Below, piece after piece: positions 32,313-40,597 of a stretch of 64,000 nt of DNA. The position numbers and the translations under genes were made by a program. The stretch's first letter is position 1. Each line of letters begins with the position of its first letter. The DNA is from Actinoplanes auranticolor (GTDB lineage Bacteria > Actinomycetota > Actinomycetes > Mycobacteriales > Micromonosporaceae). Below the pieces are notes generated by a model. That model saw only the letters and a program-made list of their open reading frames with translations. It had not been told where the DNA came from and searched no databases. Location: positions 1 through 64,000 of the forward strand of contig NZ_BOQL01000044.1 of the NCBI RefSeq assembly GCF_018332655.1, written 5' to 3'.

Positions 32313-32720
32313 TCAGCGCACCAGACGGCGCAACGCCCACCAGGCCATCGGGAGGTATCCGGCTACGGCCGGCGCGAACCCGACGACCGTCAGGCCGGTC
32401 CGCGTACCGGCGGGTGCGGCCTCGACGGTGTGCAGCAGGGTCAGTTTCACGCCGGCGGCCGACGCGGTCCACGACCAGGTCCGCACCGGACCCGCGGCGT
32501 CCACGCCGATGATCTGGAAGGGCACGGGGAGGCCGGCCGGCCCGTGCACGACACCGGTGGTGCCGGGCGCGAGCAGCTCACCGGGGTAGTCGACCGATCG
32601 GATCTGGGGTGACCACTCGGGCCAGCGCTGAGGGCGGACATAGCGGTCCCAGACGTCGTCGGGGGCCCGCGGACCCACGACGGTGATCTCCCGGCGCAGA
32701 GCCGGTAAGGCGAATCTCAC
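32313..32720 (-). CDS. SRPBCC family protein
   Basis: About 135 residues if the GTG at 32720 is used: VRFALPALRREITVVGPRAPDDVWDRYVRPQRWPEWSPQIRSVDYPG, the conserved opening of SRPBCC ligand-binding folds (TRPxWPxWxPQIxSVD), then GTTGVVHGPAGLPVPFQI, RTWSWTASAAGVKLTLLHTVE and a hydrophobic C-terminal helix. A longer frame starts at 32843 but its first 41 residues do not resemble the family. Probably binds a lipid or polyketide-like molecule; no function assigned. It lies 26 bases upstream (in transcription) of the SpoIIE phosphatase and may share its transcript. Confidence 0.78.
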   Translation of the reverse strand: MRFALPALRREITVVGPRAPDDVWDRYVRPQRWPEWSPQIRSVDYPGELLAPGTTGVVHGPAGLPVPFQIIGVDAAGPVRTWSWTASAAGVKLTLLHTVEAAPAGTRTGLTVVGFAPAVAGYLPMAWWALRRLVR

Positions 32721-32885
32721 CCACCCATGGTGCGGCACGGCGATCTTCGTCGCGCGGGCAGCGATGAATTCGGGGGCCGGCGCCGGTCCTATCCCCATGG
32801 CCGCCCATTTCGCCGTCGGCACGACGGTCACCCGCGCGGACATCCCCGGCGGCCCGGCAAGCGATCAGTTCGCGCCGCGGGCCCG

Positions 32886-33064
32886 GTCTACCCCGAGATC
32901 CTGCAGCAGCAGGGCCAGGTGAACGCCGCGGCGGCCGGCTGGGCGGGTCCCGGCCCAAGGGCGGGCACGCGCTGGCCGTCCTGCCCGGACTCACCCACTA
33001 CAACCTGTTCCTGTCCCCGCTGTTCGCCGCGGTCACCCTGGCCTTCCTCGACCAGGCGGAGTGA
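32886..33064 (+). pseudogene. 3' remnant of an alpha/beta hydrolase gene
   Basis: From 32886 one frame reads VYPEILQQQGQVNAAAAGWAG and, from about 32945, the frame shifted by one base reads GHALAVLPGLTHYNLFLSPL then FAAVTLAFLDQAE before a stop at 33064. Together they match the end of an alpha/beta hydrolase (the GLTHYN block carries the catalytic His and FLDxxE closes the fold). No N-terminal part with a nucleophile is found upstream, so this is a truncated, frameshifted relic. Confidence 0.5.
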
Positions 33065-33072
33065 GCGCCGGG

Positions 33073-33297
33073 TCAGTCGCCGGGGTCGGCGCGGGGCTGA
33101 GCCGGCCCGGCCCCGGACCGCAGAAGGTCCTCCATGGCCGCCACGTCCCGTCGGTCCGCCCGCTGTTCCCGCTGGTCGGCGAGGCGGTCCCGGGCCTCGT
33201 GGCCGGCGTTGCGTCGCTCCTCGAGGCGGTCCAGCCGGCGTTCGCGATCGTCGAGGCGCGCGGCGCGGGCCGCCTCCTGCCGGGAGTCTGCGTCCAT
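33073..33297 (-). CDS. Small charged coiled-coil protein
   Basis: About 74 residues from the ATG at 33297: a nearly continuous charged helix (AARAARLDDRERRLDRLEERR, ARDRLADQREQRADRRDVAAM) with heptad-like Leu/Ala spacing. No Shine-Dalgarno of note; the frame stays open to 33339. It may be a genuine small coiled-coil protein, but Arg/Asp-rich frames arise easily in DNA this GC-rich, so confidence is limited. Confidence 0.45.
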   Translation of the reverse strand: MDADSRQEAARAARLDDRERRLDRLEERRNAGHEARDRLADQREQRADRRDVAAMEDLLRSGAGPAQPRADPGD

Positions 33298-33369
33298 ACC
33301 GGTGACTATCCGCCGGAAGTGCGCCGACCACCACGGCACCGGCCGCCGGTGTCACCCGGCCGGGGTGCC

Positions 33370-33873
33370 TCAGCTCCGAGTCGGTTCTCCGGGCCGCACG
33401 GTGAGGATGGTGGCCTGCTCGCCGTTGTCCCGGTCGAGTACCTCAGCGACTGTCCAGCCGCACCGGCGGTAGAACTCGACGGCCGGTCCGCCGGTCGCGA
33501 CCCACAGCCGGCTGATCCCGGATACGGCGGCCCACTGCTGCAGTGCCGACATCAGGGCTCCGCCGATTCCGCTGCCACGACGATCGGCCTGCACGATCAT
33601 CCCGACGACCCAGGGGCTGAGAGCAGGTCGCTCAGGCAGGTCGGCCGGGGCGATGCTGACGGCTCCGACCGCTTCGTCCGCCTCGCTGACAGCCACGAAA
33701 GCGACGTGCGGTGCGGTGCGGCCCGCTTCGCTACCGGTGACGTCGATCCACCATCGCAGGTCTTGCCGGCCCGGTTCGGTACCCCACTCCTGCCAGCGCA
33801 GACGGGCGACCGGGACCACCAGATCGGGTCGGTCGGCGAGCAGGTGGACGGCGACGGTCGGGCTGTCACACAT
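33370..33873 (-). CDS. GNAT family N-acetyltransferase
   Basis: A 167-residue acetyltransferase. The GNAT acetyl-CoA site is clear in WVVGMIVQADRRGSGIGGALM (R-x-x-G-x-G/A loop), preceded by the strand AVGAVSIAPADL and followed by RLWVATGGPAVEFYRRCGWT, the fourth-strand and helix region that ends most GNAT folds. It has no membrane or signal segment. The substrate is unknown. It stands alone between a small charged protein and the exporter operon. Confidence 0.88.
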   Translation of the reverse strand: MCDSPTVAVHLLADRPDLVVPVARLRWQEWGTEPGRQDLRWWIDVTGSEAGRTAPHVAFVAVSEADEAVGAVSIAPADLPERPALSPWVVGMIVQADRRGSGIGGALMSALQQWAAVSGISRLWVATGGPAVEFYRRCGWTVAEVLDRDNGEQATILTVRPGEPTRS

Positions 33874-33942
33874 GACCTCAATCTAGGCCGCCCGCCGGCA
33901 CGACGAACGCTCGCGGCGTCCGCGGCCGGCGGGCAGCCGACC

Positions 33943-35130
33943 TCAGGAGGAGGCCAGCGCCTCCGTCGGCGCCAGCCGGGCAGCCCGGATCGCCGGGTAC
34001 AGGCCCGCCACCGCCCCGATCACCACGGTCGCGGCCACCCCGCCCAGCAGCACCCACACCGGGACCACCGTCGGCCACGACTGCGTCGTCGCGTAGAGCG
34101 CTGTGACCGCGAAACCCAGCAGCACTCCCCCGGCCCCGCCGGCCAGCGACAGCAGCAACGACTCCGCCACGAACTGCACGCGGATCTGGCCCCGGGTCGC
34201 CCCGAGCGAGCGGCGCAGCCCGATCTCCGCGCGGCGTTCCAGCACCGAGATCACCATCGTGTTGGCCACCCCGATCCCCCCGACCAGCAGCGCCACCGCG
34301 CCCAGCCCCAGCAGCAGCTGGGTGAAGGTCCGATTGGTGGCCTGCCGGGCCTGCAGCGCGTCCGAGGGCCGGGAGACCTTGACCTCGTCCGGGTTCTCCG
34401 GGTTCGCCGTCGCCGCCAGCACGTCCCGCACGGCGGTGACCTGGGCGTCGTCGGACCGGGTGTAGACGGTCGTGGGGTGCCCGTCGAAGCCCAGGTACGA
34501 CGCCGCCGCCGGCCAGCCGAGCAGGACCGCCGAGTCGAGCTCCGGCGCCAGCGGCACCGGCGCCAGCACCCCGGTGACGGTGAACCACCGTCCGCCCAGG
34601 TAGACCGACGGCACGGATCCCAGCCGCCGCGCCGCCGTGGCCCCCAGCACGACAGCCGGATACCGCGCGGTCGCCGCGTTGAGCCACGACCCCGAGGTGA
34701 GCCTGGCGCCCACGGTCGAGGGCAGGTCGAGCTGGGCCGCGGCCACCGAGATGCCGCCGGTCTGGGCCGCCGGGATCCGGTCGGTCCGGTACACCGCCGT
34801 GTCCGGGACCGTGCCCGTCGCGGCCACCGCGTGCACCGGCCCGATGCGCTCGATCATCGACACGGACTCGTCCGGCAGCGTCGCGTCGTCGCCGAACATG
34901 GTGTTGCCCGGGCCGACCGTGAGCAGGTTGGTGCCCAGGGCGGCCAGGGCCCGGTCCAGGTCGGCGCGGCTGGACGACGAGATGCCGACCACCGCGGTCA
35001 TCGCCGCGATGCCGATCGCGATGCCCAGCGAGGAGAGCACCGCGCGCAGCGGCCGGGCCCGCAGGCCCGACAGGCCGACCCGCATCAGGTCGGAGAGCCG
35101 CAGCCGGGCCGGTGTCAGCAGGGCGCCCAC
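33943..35130 (-). CDS. MacB-type ABC transporter permease
   Basis: A 395-residue permease of the MacB/FtsX class: an N-terminal membrane helix (LSSLGIAIGIAAMTAVVGI) after the coupling segment LRARPLRAVLSSLG, a large extracytoplasmic domain (residues ~50-270, SRADLDRALAALGTNLLTVGPGN ... ), and three C-terminal helices (LLLGLGAVALLVGGIGVANTMVISV, then ALGATRGQIRVQFVAES, AVAGLYPAIRAARLAPTEAL). MacB proteins work by mechanotransmission, moving substrates outside the membrane rather than through a channel. It is the last gene of a four-gene minus-strand operon with ATPase, adaptor and lipoprotein, next to a two-component system. Confidence 0.92.
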   Translation of the reverse strand: MGALLTPARLRLSDLMRVGLSGLRARPLRAVLSSLGIAIGIAAMTAVVGISSSSRADLDRALAALGTNLLTVGPGNTMFGDDATLPDESVSMIERIGPVHAVAATGTVPDTAVYRTDRIPAAQTGGISVAAAQLDLPSTVGARLTSGSWLNAATARYPAVVLGATAARRLGSVPSVYLGGRWFTVTGVLAPVPLAPELDSAVLLGWPAAASYLGFDGHPTTVYTRSDDAQVTAVRDVLAATANPENPDEVKVSRPSDALQARQATNRTFTQLLLGLGAVALLVGGIGVANTMVISVLERRAEIGLRRSLGATRGQIRVQFVAESLLLSLAGGAGGVLLGFAVTALYATTQSWPTVVPVWVLLGGVAATVVIGAVAGLYPAIRAARLAPTEALASS

Positions 35131-35132
35131 GG

Positions 35133-35789
35133 TCAGCTCACCCGCCCGTCGCGCATCGAGATCTGCCGGGGCAGACCGGCGGCCAGTTCCCGGTCGTGGG
35201 TGATCACCACGACGGTCGTGCCCGCCGCGTGCAACTCGCGCAGCAGCTCCACCACCCCGGCCCCGGCGACCGAGTCCAGATTGCCGGTCGGCTCGTCCGC
35301 CAGCAGCAGGGCCGGATCCCCGGCCACGGCCCGGGCCATCGCGACCCGCTGCCGCTCCCCGCCCGAGAGCTGGTGCGGGCGGTGCCCGAGCCGGGCACCG
35401 AGACCGACCCGGTGCAGCGCGGCCTCGGCGCGCCGCTCCCGCTCCTTGCGGGGTACGCCCGCATACAGCAGGCCGTCGGCCACGTTCGCCACCGCGGTAC
35501 GGCCGGGAGCCAGGTGGAACTGCTGGAACACGAAGCCGATCCGGCGCGCCCGCAACGCCGACAGTTGCCGGTCGGAGAGCCGGGACACGTCGTGCCCGTC
35601 GATCCGTACCGTGCCCGCCGACGGCCGGTCGAGGGTGCCGATGAGGTGCAGCATCGTCGACTTGCCGGAGCCGGACGGGCCGACCACCGCGGCCAGTTCG
35701 CCGTACTCGACGCTCAGGTCAACCCCGTCCAGCGCGGTGACGCCGCCGGGGTAGGACTTCGTCGCGCCGGACAGTTCGATCACCGTCAT
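35133..35789 (-). CDS. MacB-type ABC transporter ATPase
   Basis: A 218-residue ATPase of the LolD/MacB/FtsE type. Walker A GPSGSGKSTML, Q loop GFVFQQFHLAPGRTA, signature LSGGERQRVAMARA, Walker B ALLLADEPTGNLD and the H loop VVITHDREL are intact. It powers the permease encoded 2 bases downstream and starts on the ATGA overlapping the stop of the adaptor gene. Length is normal for the class. The export substrate is likely an antibiotic, peptide or lipid, but nothing narrows it. Confidence 0.94.
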   Translation of the reverse strand: MTVIELSGATKSYPGGVTALDGVDLSVEYGELAAVVGPSGSGKSTMLHLIGTLDRPSAGTVRIDGHDVSRLSDRQLSALRARRIGFVFQQFHLAPGRTAVANVADGLLYAGVPRKERERRAEAALHRVGLGARLGHRPHQLSGGERQRVAMARAVAGDPALLLADEPTGNLDSVAGAGVVELLRELHAAGTTVVVITHDRELAAGLPRQISMRDGRVS

Positions 35790-36826
35790 GACGGCATGCC
35801 CACCGTCGTGCCGGCCGCGATGCCGCCGCCGGAGACCTCGACCCGGCCGGCGGCGAACAGGCCGGTCTCCGCCGCGGTGATGCTGCCGGCGCCGCCGTCG
35901 ACGACCTCCAGCCCGTACCCGCCCTCGGCCAGCGCGAGCAGCGCCGCGACCGGGACCGTCAGCACGCCGGGCCGCTTCGCGGCGGTGAACTCGACGCTGA
36001 CCGACGCCTGGTCCAGACCGGCCGGAGCCCGGGCGAAACCGATGGTCACCGACAGGCTCGTCGACGCCTCCTGCTGGCCCTCCGCCGGCGTCACCACGGT
36101 CTCGACACCCTTGATCGTGCCGGCGACCTCCTTGCCGTCCGGCAGGGTCACCCGCACGGCCGCGCCCTTGCGGGCGAGCCGCTGATCCGAGATGTCGAGC
36201 TCCACAGTGGCGACCCGGCCGGTGCCGGTCGTCTCCAGCAGATCGGTGCCGGGCTGTACGACGTCACCCGGCTCGGCCGCGCGGCTGTCGACCCGGACCG
36301 CGCCGCTCGCATAGACGATCCGGGCCGGGTCGACCGTCCCGGTCTCGGCCAGCCCGAGGTCCTCCTGCCAGTCCCGTACGGCCGAGGCGGTCGCCGACGA
36401 GTACGTCCGGTCCACTGTGAAGCCGCGGTAGCCCAGGGCCCACAGGTTCTGCTCGAACTGCTTGACGTCCCTGCCCGTGTCCCCCGATGACAACGTCCGA
36501 TACGCGGGCAGGGATCCGTACAGCAGCACGACCGGGTCGTCGTCGATCCGGTACAGAGCTTTGCCGCGGGTCACCGTCGCGCCCTCGGCAGCGAGTGCGG
36601 TGACGGTGCCCGAGACCCGGCAGGCGTGCGCGGTCGGGTCGCCGTACCCCAGCTCGCCGTCCGTGGTCTCGGTGTCGACCAGCGTCTCCTTCTTCACCAC
36701 CGCCGTGGCCGCCGGCGCGGACGCCTCGGCCTGCTCCTGCGCGTCCGGCAGGGCGACCACGACGGCGGCCGCGGCACCCGCCGTCAGCGCCACAGCCGCG
36801 GCGGCGTAGACCGTCCGCCGGCTCAT
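35786..36826 (-). CDS. Efflux adaptor with peptidoglycan-binding domain
   Basis: A 346-residue exported adaptor (membrane-fusion type). It begins with a signal anchor (RTVYAAAAVALTAGAAAAVVVAL). A lipoyl/barrel-sandwich half-motif (HACRVSGTVTALAAEGATVTRGKALYRIDDDPV) is followed by an inserted peptidoglycan-binding domain 1 (residues ~125-185, SSGDTGRDVKQFEQNLWALGY, ATASAVRDWQEDLGL), then the second lipoyl half (ARIVYASGAVRVDSRAAEPGDVV) and a beta-barrel C-terminus. The insertion would anchor the adaptor in the thick wall in place of an outer-membrane tunnel. AAAGGAG precedes the ATG at 36826; it overlaps the lipoprotein gene by 4 bases and the ATPase gene by 4. Confidence 0.88.
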   Translation of the reverse strand: MSRRTVYAAAAVALTAGAAAAVVVALPDAQEQAEASAPAATAVVKKETLVDTETTDGELGYGDPTAHACRVSGTVTALAAEGATVTRGKALYRIDDDPVVLLYGSLPAYRTLSSGDTGRDVKQFEQNLWALGYRGFTVDRTYSSATASAVRDWQEDLGLAETGTVDPARIVYASGAVRVDSRAAEPGDVVQPGTDLLETTGTGRVATVELDISDQRLARKGAAVRVTLPDGKEVAGTIKGVETVVTPAEGQQEASTSLSVTIGFARAPAGLDQASVSVEFTAAKRPGVLTVPVAALLALAEGGYGLEVVDGGAGSITAAETGLFAAGRVEVSGGGIAAGTTVGMPS

Positions 36827-37371
36827 CCCGCGCTCCTTTCCTCGGTCCGGGGACCACCGGGACCGCTCGGCCGGAACTTCGAGCACGCCTCGTCGGCCTT
36901 GTCGAAGGCCGGGTCGCCGGGTCCCGAGCCGATCTTGTCCCCGTCGAGCCGGATGCTGCCGTCGGCCTGCGGGTCGGGGAAGTTCGGCACCCCGTTGTCG
37001 CGCATGCACTGCGCCAGCTGCCGGCCCTGCTCGAGCCGCTCCGGATCCGCCTTGCCCCGGTCGCCGCCGTCGGGCGCCCACTGCTTGCAGGCCGCCATCG
37101 CCGCGTCGACCTTCGCTTTGTCCGTACCCTTGGGAATCTTGATCTGGAGCCCGCCGCCCGGATTCGGGTCGGGGAACCAGCTCATGCCCTGCTCGCGCAT
37201 GCACTGGGAGAACTTCAGGGGCGCGTCCTCGTCCCCGGTGGCCGTGGCGCCGGCGCTCGCCTTCGGCGCACCGCCCGCCGAGGCGACCTGGTCGCCGTCT
37301 GTCGCCTTCCCGCACCCGGCCGCCGCCATGGTCAGCAGCAGGCCGAGAGCCAGGATCCTGGTGGTCCGCAT
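36823..37371 (-). CDS. Putative lipoprotein of the MacB export operon
   Basis: A 182-residue lipoprotein: signal peptide RTTRILALGLLLTMAAAGC with a lipobox AAGC and lipidated Cys near residue 20. The mature part has two similar Cys-containing repeats: KFSQCMREQGMSWFPDPNPGG ... ACKQW and QLAQCMRDNGVPNFPDPQADG ... ACSKF, each with the C-M-R-(E/D)-(Q/N)-G and FPDP pattern. The duplication suggests a two-lobed extracytoplasmic binding protein; the family is common in actinomycete MacB operons but its role is not known. It is the first gene of the operon (4-base overlap with the adaptor gene) and is divergent from the response regulator gene. Confidence 0.85.
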   Translation of the reverse strand: MRTTRILALGLLLTMAAAGCGKATDGDQVASAGGAPKASAGATATGDEDAPLKFSQCMREQGMSWFPDPNPGGGLQIKIPKGTDKAKVDAAMAACKQWAPDGGDRGKADPERLEQGRQLAQCMRDNGVPNFPDPQADGSIRLDGDKIGSGPGDPAFDKADEACSKFRPSGPGGPRTEERSAG

Positions 37372-37440
37372 CGTCGTCTCCTCGTCGGCGGCCGGGCGGC
37401 CGCCACGGGAAGCAGTGAAGTCCCCGGCGGGTTTCCCGGC

Positions 37441-37486
37441 CGTCACGCCGAACCGTGACGCCCAGGTGACGTGACCTTGCGTCACC
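37441..37486. promoter_or_regulatory. Inverted and direct repeats, response-regulator operator candidate
   Basis: CGTCACG-N6-CGTGACG is a perfect 7-base inverted repeat at 37441-37460. Next, GGTGAC and GTGACC abut at 37465-37476, and CGTCAC follows at 37480-37485, forming a second looser repeat pair. All lie between the divergent lipoprotein operon and the two-component genes, as expected for an OmpR-type regulator that controls both. Confidence 0.5.
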
Positions 37487-37494
37487 ATGGAGGC

Positions 37495-38151
37495 ATGCGC
37501 ATCCTGGTGGTCGAGGACGAGCCGCTGCTGGCCGACACCGTCGCGGCGGGTCTGCGCCACGACACCCACGCGGTCGACGTGGTCTACGACGGCGCCGCCG
37601 CGCTGGAACGAGCCGGGGTCAACGACTACGACGTGGTGATCCTCGACCGGGACCTGCCGGGCGTGCACGGCGACGAGGTCTGCCGGCAGCTCGCCGGGCG
37701 TGACGCCACCCCGCGGATCATCATGCTGACCGCGGCGGCCGACATCGACGACCGCGTCGAGGGGCTGGCCCTGGGCGCCGACGACTACCTGCCCAAGCCG
37801 TTCGCCTTCCGCGAGCTGGCCGCCCGGGTCGCGGCGCTGGGCCGCCGGTCGCGGCCGGCCGCGCCGCCGGTGCTGCGCCGGGCCGGGATCAGCCTGGACC
37901 CGCACCGGCGCGAGGTCTTCCGCGACGGACGGTACGTGCCGCTGTCCCGCAAGGAGTTCGCCGTGCTGGCCGAGCTGCTGCGTGCCGACGGTACGGCGGT
38001 CTCGGCCGAGCAGTTGCTGGAGAAGGCCTGGGACGAGAACGCGGATCCGTTCACCCACGCCGTACGGATGACGATCCTGAAGTTGCGCCGCAAGCTCGGC
38101 AATCCGCCGGTGCTGCTCACCGAGCCGGGAGTGGGGTATCGGATCGGATGA
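37495..38151 (+). CDS. OmpR-type response regulator
   Basis: A 218-residue response regulator. The receiver domain has E7/D8, phosphoacceptor D51 in VVILDRDLPGVHG and the Lys in YLPKPFAFREL. The C-terminal winged helix (residues ~125-218: FRDGRYVPLSRKEFAVLAELLRADGTAVSAEQLLEKAWDENADPF, VRMTILKLRRKLG) is the OmpR/PhoB type. I start at MRILVVEDEP (ATG 37495), although GGAGG is only a base away; a GTG at 37471 is in frame. Its stop overlaps the kinase start by 4 bases. It is divergent from the MacB-type export operon, its most probable target. Confidence 0.93.
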   Translation: MRILVVEDEPLLADTVAAGLRHDTHAVDVVYDGAAALERAGVNDYDVVILDRDLPGVHGDEVCRQLAGRDATPRIIMLTAAADIDDRVEGLALGADDYLPKPFAFRELAARVAALGRRSRPAAPPVLRRAGISLDPHRREVFRDGRYVPLSRKEFAVLAELLRADGTAVSAEQLLEKAWDENADPFTHAVRMTILKLRRKLGNPPVLLTEPGVGYRIG

Positions 38152-39260
38152 AGCTCACCGTGCGGGGCCGGCTGACCCTGGTGTACGGCGGCCTGTTCCT
38201 GGCCGCCGGCGTCGTCCTGCTGGGCTTCACCTACGTCCTGGTGAAGCAGCAGCTACCGGCCAAGGCCCTCATCACCGGCGGCAGCATGGCCGGGCAGCCA
38301 CCACCGCCGGAGCTGGCCCGACCGGACGTGATCTTCCAGCGGGTCGTCGAGGACACCCGCGACGACGCGCTGTCCGCGCTGATCACCCAGGGCGGCATCG
38401 CGCTGCTGGTGGTCGGGGCGGCCGCGATCGCGCTGGGCTGGCTCATCGCCGGGCGGATGCTGCAGCCGCTGCACCGGATCACCGACGCCGCGCGGCGCAT
38501 CGCCGAGTCCCCGGCAGCCGACCGCGGCCTGCACGAGCGCATCGCCCTGGCCGGCCCGGACGACGAGATCAAGCAGCTGGCCGACACCTTCGACCTGATG
38601 CTGACCCGGCTGGACCGCTCGTTCGACGGCCAGCGGCGGTTCATCGCCAACGCGTCGCACGAGCTGCGCACCCCGCTCACCCTCAACCGGACCCTGCTGG
38701 AGGTGGCCCTGCACCAGGAGCCGGCGTCACCGGAGGTACGGCAGCTCGGCACCACCCTGCTGGCGATCAACGACCGGCACGGCCGGCTCATCGACGGGCT
38801 GCTCCTGCTGGCCCGCTCGGAGCGCGAGCTGACCGAGCGCGCGTACGTGGACCTCGCCGACATCGCCTCGCACGTCAGCGGGCCCGACATCAAGGCCGAG
38901 CTGGCCGAGGCGGCCACGGTCGGCGACCCGGTGCTGCTGGAACGGCTGGTGCAGAACCTCGTCGAGAACGGGGTCCGGCACAACGTGCCCGGCGGCTGGG
39001 TGCGGGTGGCCACGTACGCCAGGAACGGGCTGGCGACCCTGGAGGTCAGCAACACCGGGCCGGTGGTGCCGCGCTACGAGGTGGAAGGTCTGTTCGAGCC
39101 GTTCCGCCGGCTCGGCACCGACCGGCTCGCCGGGCCCGGCGTCGGGCTGGGCCTGTCGATCGTGCGCGCGGTGGCCCGGGCGCACGACGGGGACGTGCGG
39201 GCGGTGCCCCGCGACGAGGGCGGCCTCGTCGTGACGGTGACCCTGCCGGCGGCGTCCTAG
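38148..39260 (+). CDS. Sensor histidine kinase
   Basis: A 370-residue membrane kinase. Two helices (LTLVYGGLFLAAGVVLLGFTYVL and GGIALLVVGAAAIALGWLIAG) frame a short ~45-residue extracytoplasmic loop, then HAMP (MLQPLHRITDAARRIAESP), the HisKA H box FIANASHELRTPLTLNRTLLE and the ATPase with N box LVQNLVENGVRHN and G2 box GVGLGLSIVRAVARAH. The small sensor loop suggests detection within the membrane or by a partner, perhaps the lipoprotein or exporter beside it, like BceS- or CpxA-type intramembrane sensors. It is paired with the response regulator by a 4-base overlap. Confidence 0.93.
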   Translation: MKLTVRGRLTLVYGGLFLAAGVVLLGFTYVLVKQQLPAKALITGGSMAGQPPPPELARPDVIFQRVVEDTRDDALSALITQGGIALLVVGAAAIALGWLIAGRMLQPLHRITDAARRIAESPAADRGLHERIALAGPDDEIKQLADTFDLMLTRLDRSFDGQRRFIANASHELRTPLTLNRTLLEVALHQEPASPEVRQLGTTLLAINDRHGRLIDGLLLLARSERELTERAYVDLADIASHVSGPDIKAELAEAATVGDPVLLERLVQNLVENGVRHNVPGGWVRVATYARNGLATLEVSNTGPVVPRYEVEGLFEPFRRLGTDRLAGPGVGLGLSIVRAVARAHDGDVRAVPRDEGGLVVTVTLPAAS

Positions 39261-39398
39261 CGTCCGCCCGCGGATGGCCGGAAAGGCTCGATGTGGTGCC
39301 CGTTCGAGACCCCGGCCCGCAGACCGTCCGCTGCTCCCGCAGTGCGTGCCCTAATGTCGCGAATGTATCGAGACCGGCTCACCGACAGAGGAGTACCC

Positions 39399-40412
39399 GT
39401 GCCTCGAACCAGCGATCTCCATTCTCGGTGGCAACGCGAATCCGAGGAATTGCATGCGCTCATGCCGTGGGCGCGGGCCCGGCTGGATGCGCTCTTCCCC
39501 GTCCCTGACGTCCCACGGCATCACCCGTTCGATATGGAAGTCTTCGATCGGGTGCTGAAGGTGGGCCTCTTCGACGGGAGTACTCGACAGGAACTCGCCG
39601 CGCTCGAGTGCGGCCGGGGTGTCCGGCTGTGCGCGCCCGACGGCGACCCGGAACTGTGGCTTCCGCTGGCCATGCTCTTCGCCTTCGTGACCGCGGCCGA
39701 CGACGGCGTCGCGGAACAGGGATCCTCGCTCCACGAGATAGGGCTCACCGCCGACCGGATCCTGCGCCGGCAGCAGGGCCCCCGGCCGGACCAGTCCGCG
39801 ACGGCCCGATGCTTCGACGTCGTGCGGGAGCAGATCGAGAAACTGGACGCCACCGGCTGCCTCCCCCTGGTCGCGGACCAGGTCGCCGCCAGTTTGCGAA
39901 GCATGGCGCGCCAGCAGCGGTACCTGCGTGAGGATCGGCTACCGGACCCCTCCGCCTATCTGGCCCTGCGCCAGGACGGAAACAGCATCGGACCGATGAT
40001 CGCGCTGCACCAGTGGGTGACGGGAGGTCCGGTCGACCTGCTCCTGCGTGAGACAGCATCTCTGGTCTCTCTCATCAGCGGCCTGGACAACGACATCCTC
40101 GGCGCGCCGAAAGATCTGGCCTGCGCCAATCAGTTCGACCTCTGCAATTTCGTCTTCGTGCTGGCCGCCCACCATGAGATTCCCCTGACTGCGGCTCTCC
40201 GATCAGCCGTTACCGTCGTCGAGGCCTATGCGTACCGGCTCCACTCCCTCGTCGAGGAAGTGGAGCGTACCGAGCCCGGTTTCAGCCCGCTGCGGCGCCA
40301 GATGCGCGCCACCGCGGGCTGGGCGGCCGGTACGCACGTGTTCTTCCGCACCGCGGGCCGCTATACCGAGGCGGACAGCATCAACGCCTTGCACGGAGCA
40401 CAGTCCTTGTGA
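39399..40412 (+). CDS. Class I terpene synthase-like protein
   Basis: A 337-residue protein with the fold marks of bacterial terpene synthases: an Asp-rich motif after a hydrophobic helix (FAFVTAADDGVAEQG; D101, D102, E106) and an NSE-type motif LDNDILGAPKDL (N231, D232, K238, D239). The usual Ser of NSE is G235, and Glu is Asp; the effector region YLALRQDGNSIGP holds the conserved Arg. It should ionise a prenyl diphosphate with Mg2+, but the altered metal site makes activity uncertain. The GTG at 39399 has GAGGAG 6 bases before it; earlier Met codons (39354, 39363) lie between a -10-like TAATGT and that site. No prenyltransferase or P450 is next to it. Codons are less GC-biased than neighbours. 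Confidence 0.8.
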   Translation: MPRTSDLHSRWQRESEELHALMPWARARLDALFPVPDVPRHHPFDMEVFDRVLKVGLFDGSTRQELAALECGRGVRLCAPDGDPELWLPLAMLFAFVTAADDGVAEQGSSLHEIGLTADRILRRQQGPRPDQSATARCFDVVREQIEKLDATGCLPLVADQVAASLRSMARQQRYLREDRLPDPSAYLALRQDGNSIGPMIALHQWVTGGPVDLLLRETASLVSLISGLDNDILGAPKDLACANQFDLCNFVFVLAAHHEIPLTAALRSAVTVVEAYAYRLHSLVEEVERTEPGFSPLRRQMRATAGWAAGTHVFFRTAGRYTEADSINALHGAQSL

Positions 40413-40597
40413 GCTTGCGGAAAACCGGTGGAGGCGCGCTCCCGTACGCCGATACCGTGCTCCCGCCCCTGTCTCCCCGGTGAGGACATGCCGTTGTACG
40501 TCCTGTGAGACCTCCTGAGCGCTGATACATCGCGCGTCGCCGCTGTGCGACGTGCGCCTTTTCGCTGCGGACTTCTCACTGGGACCGGTGTATCTCC

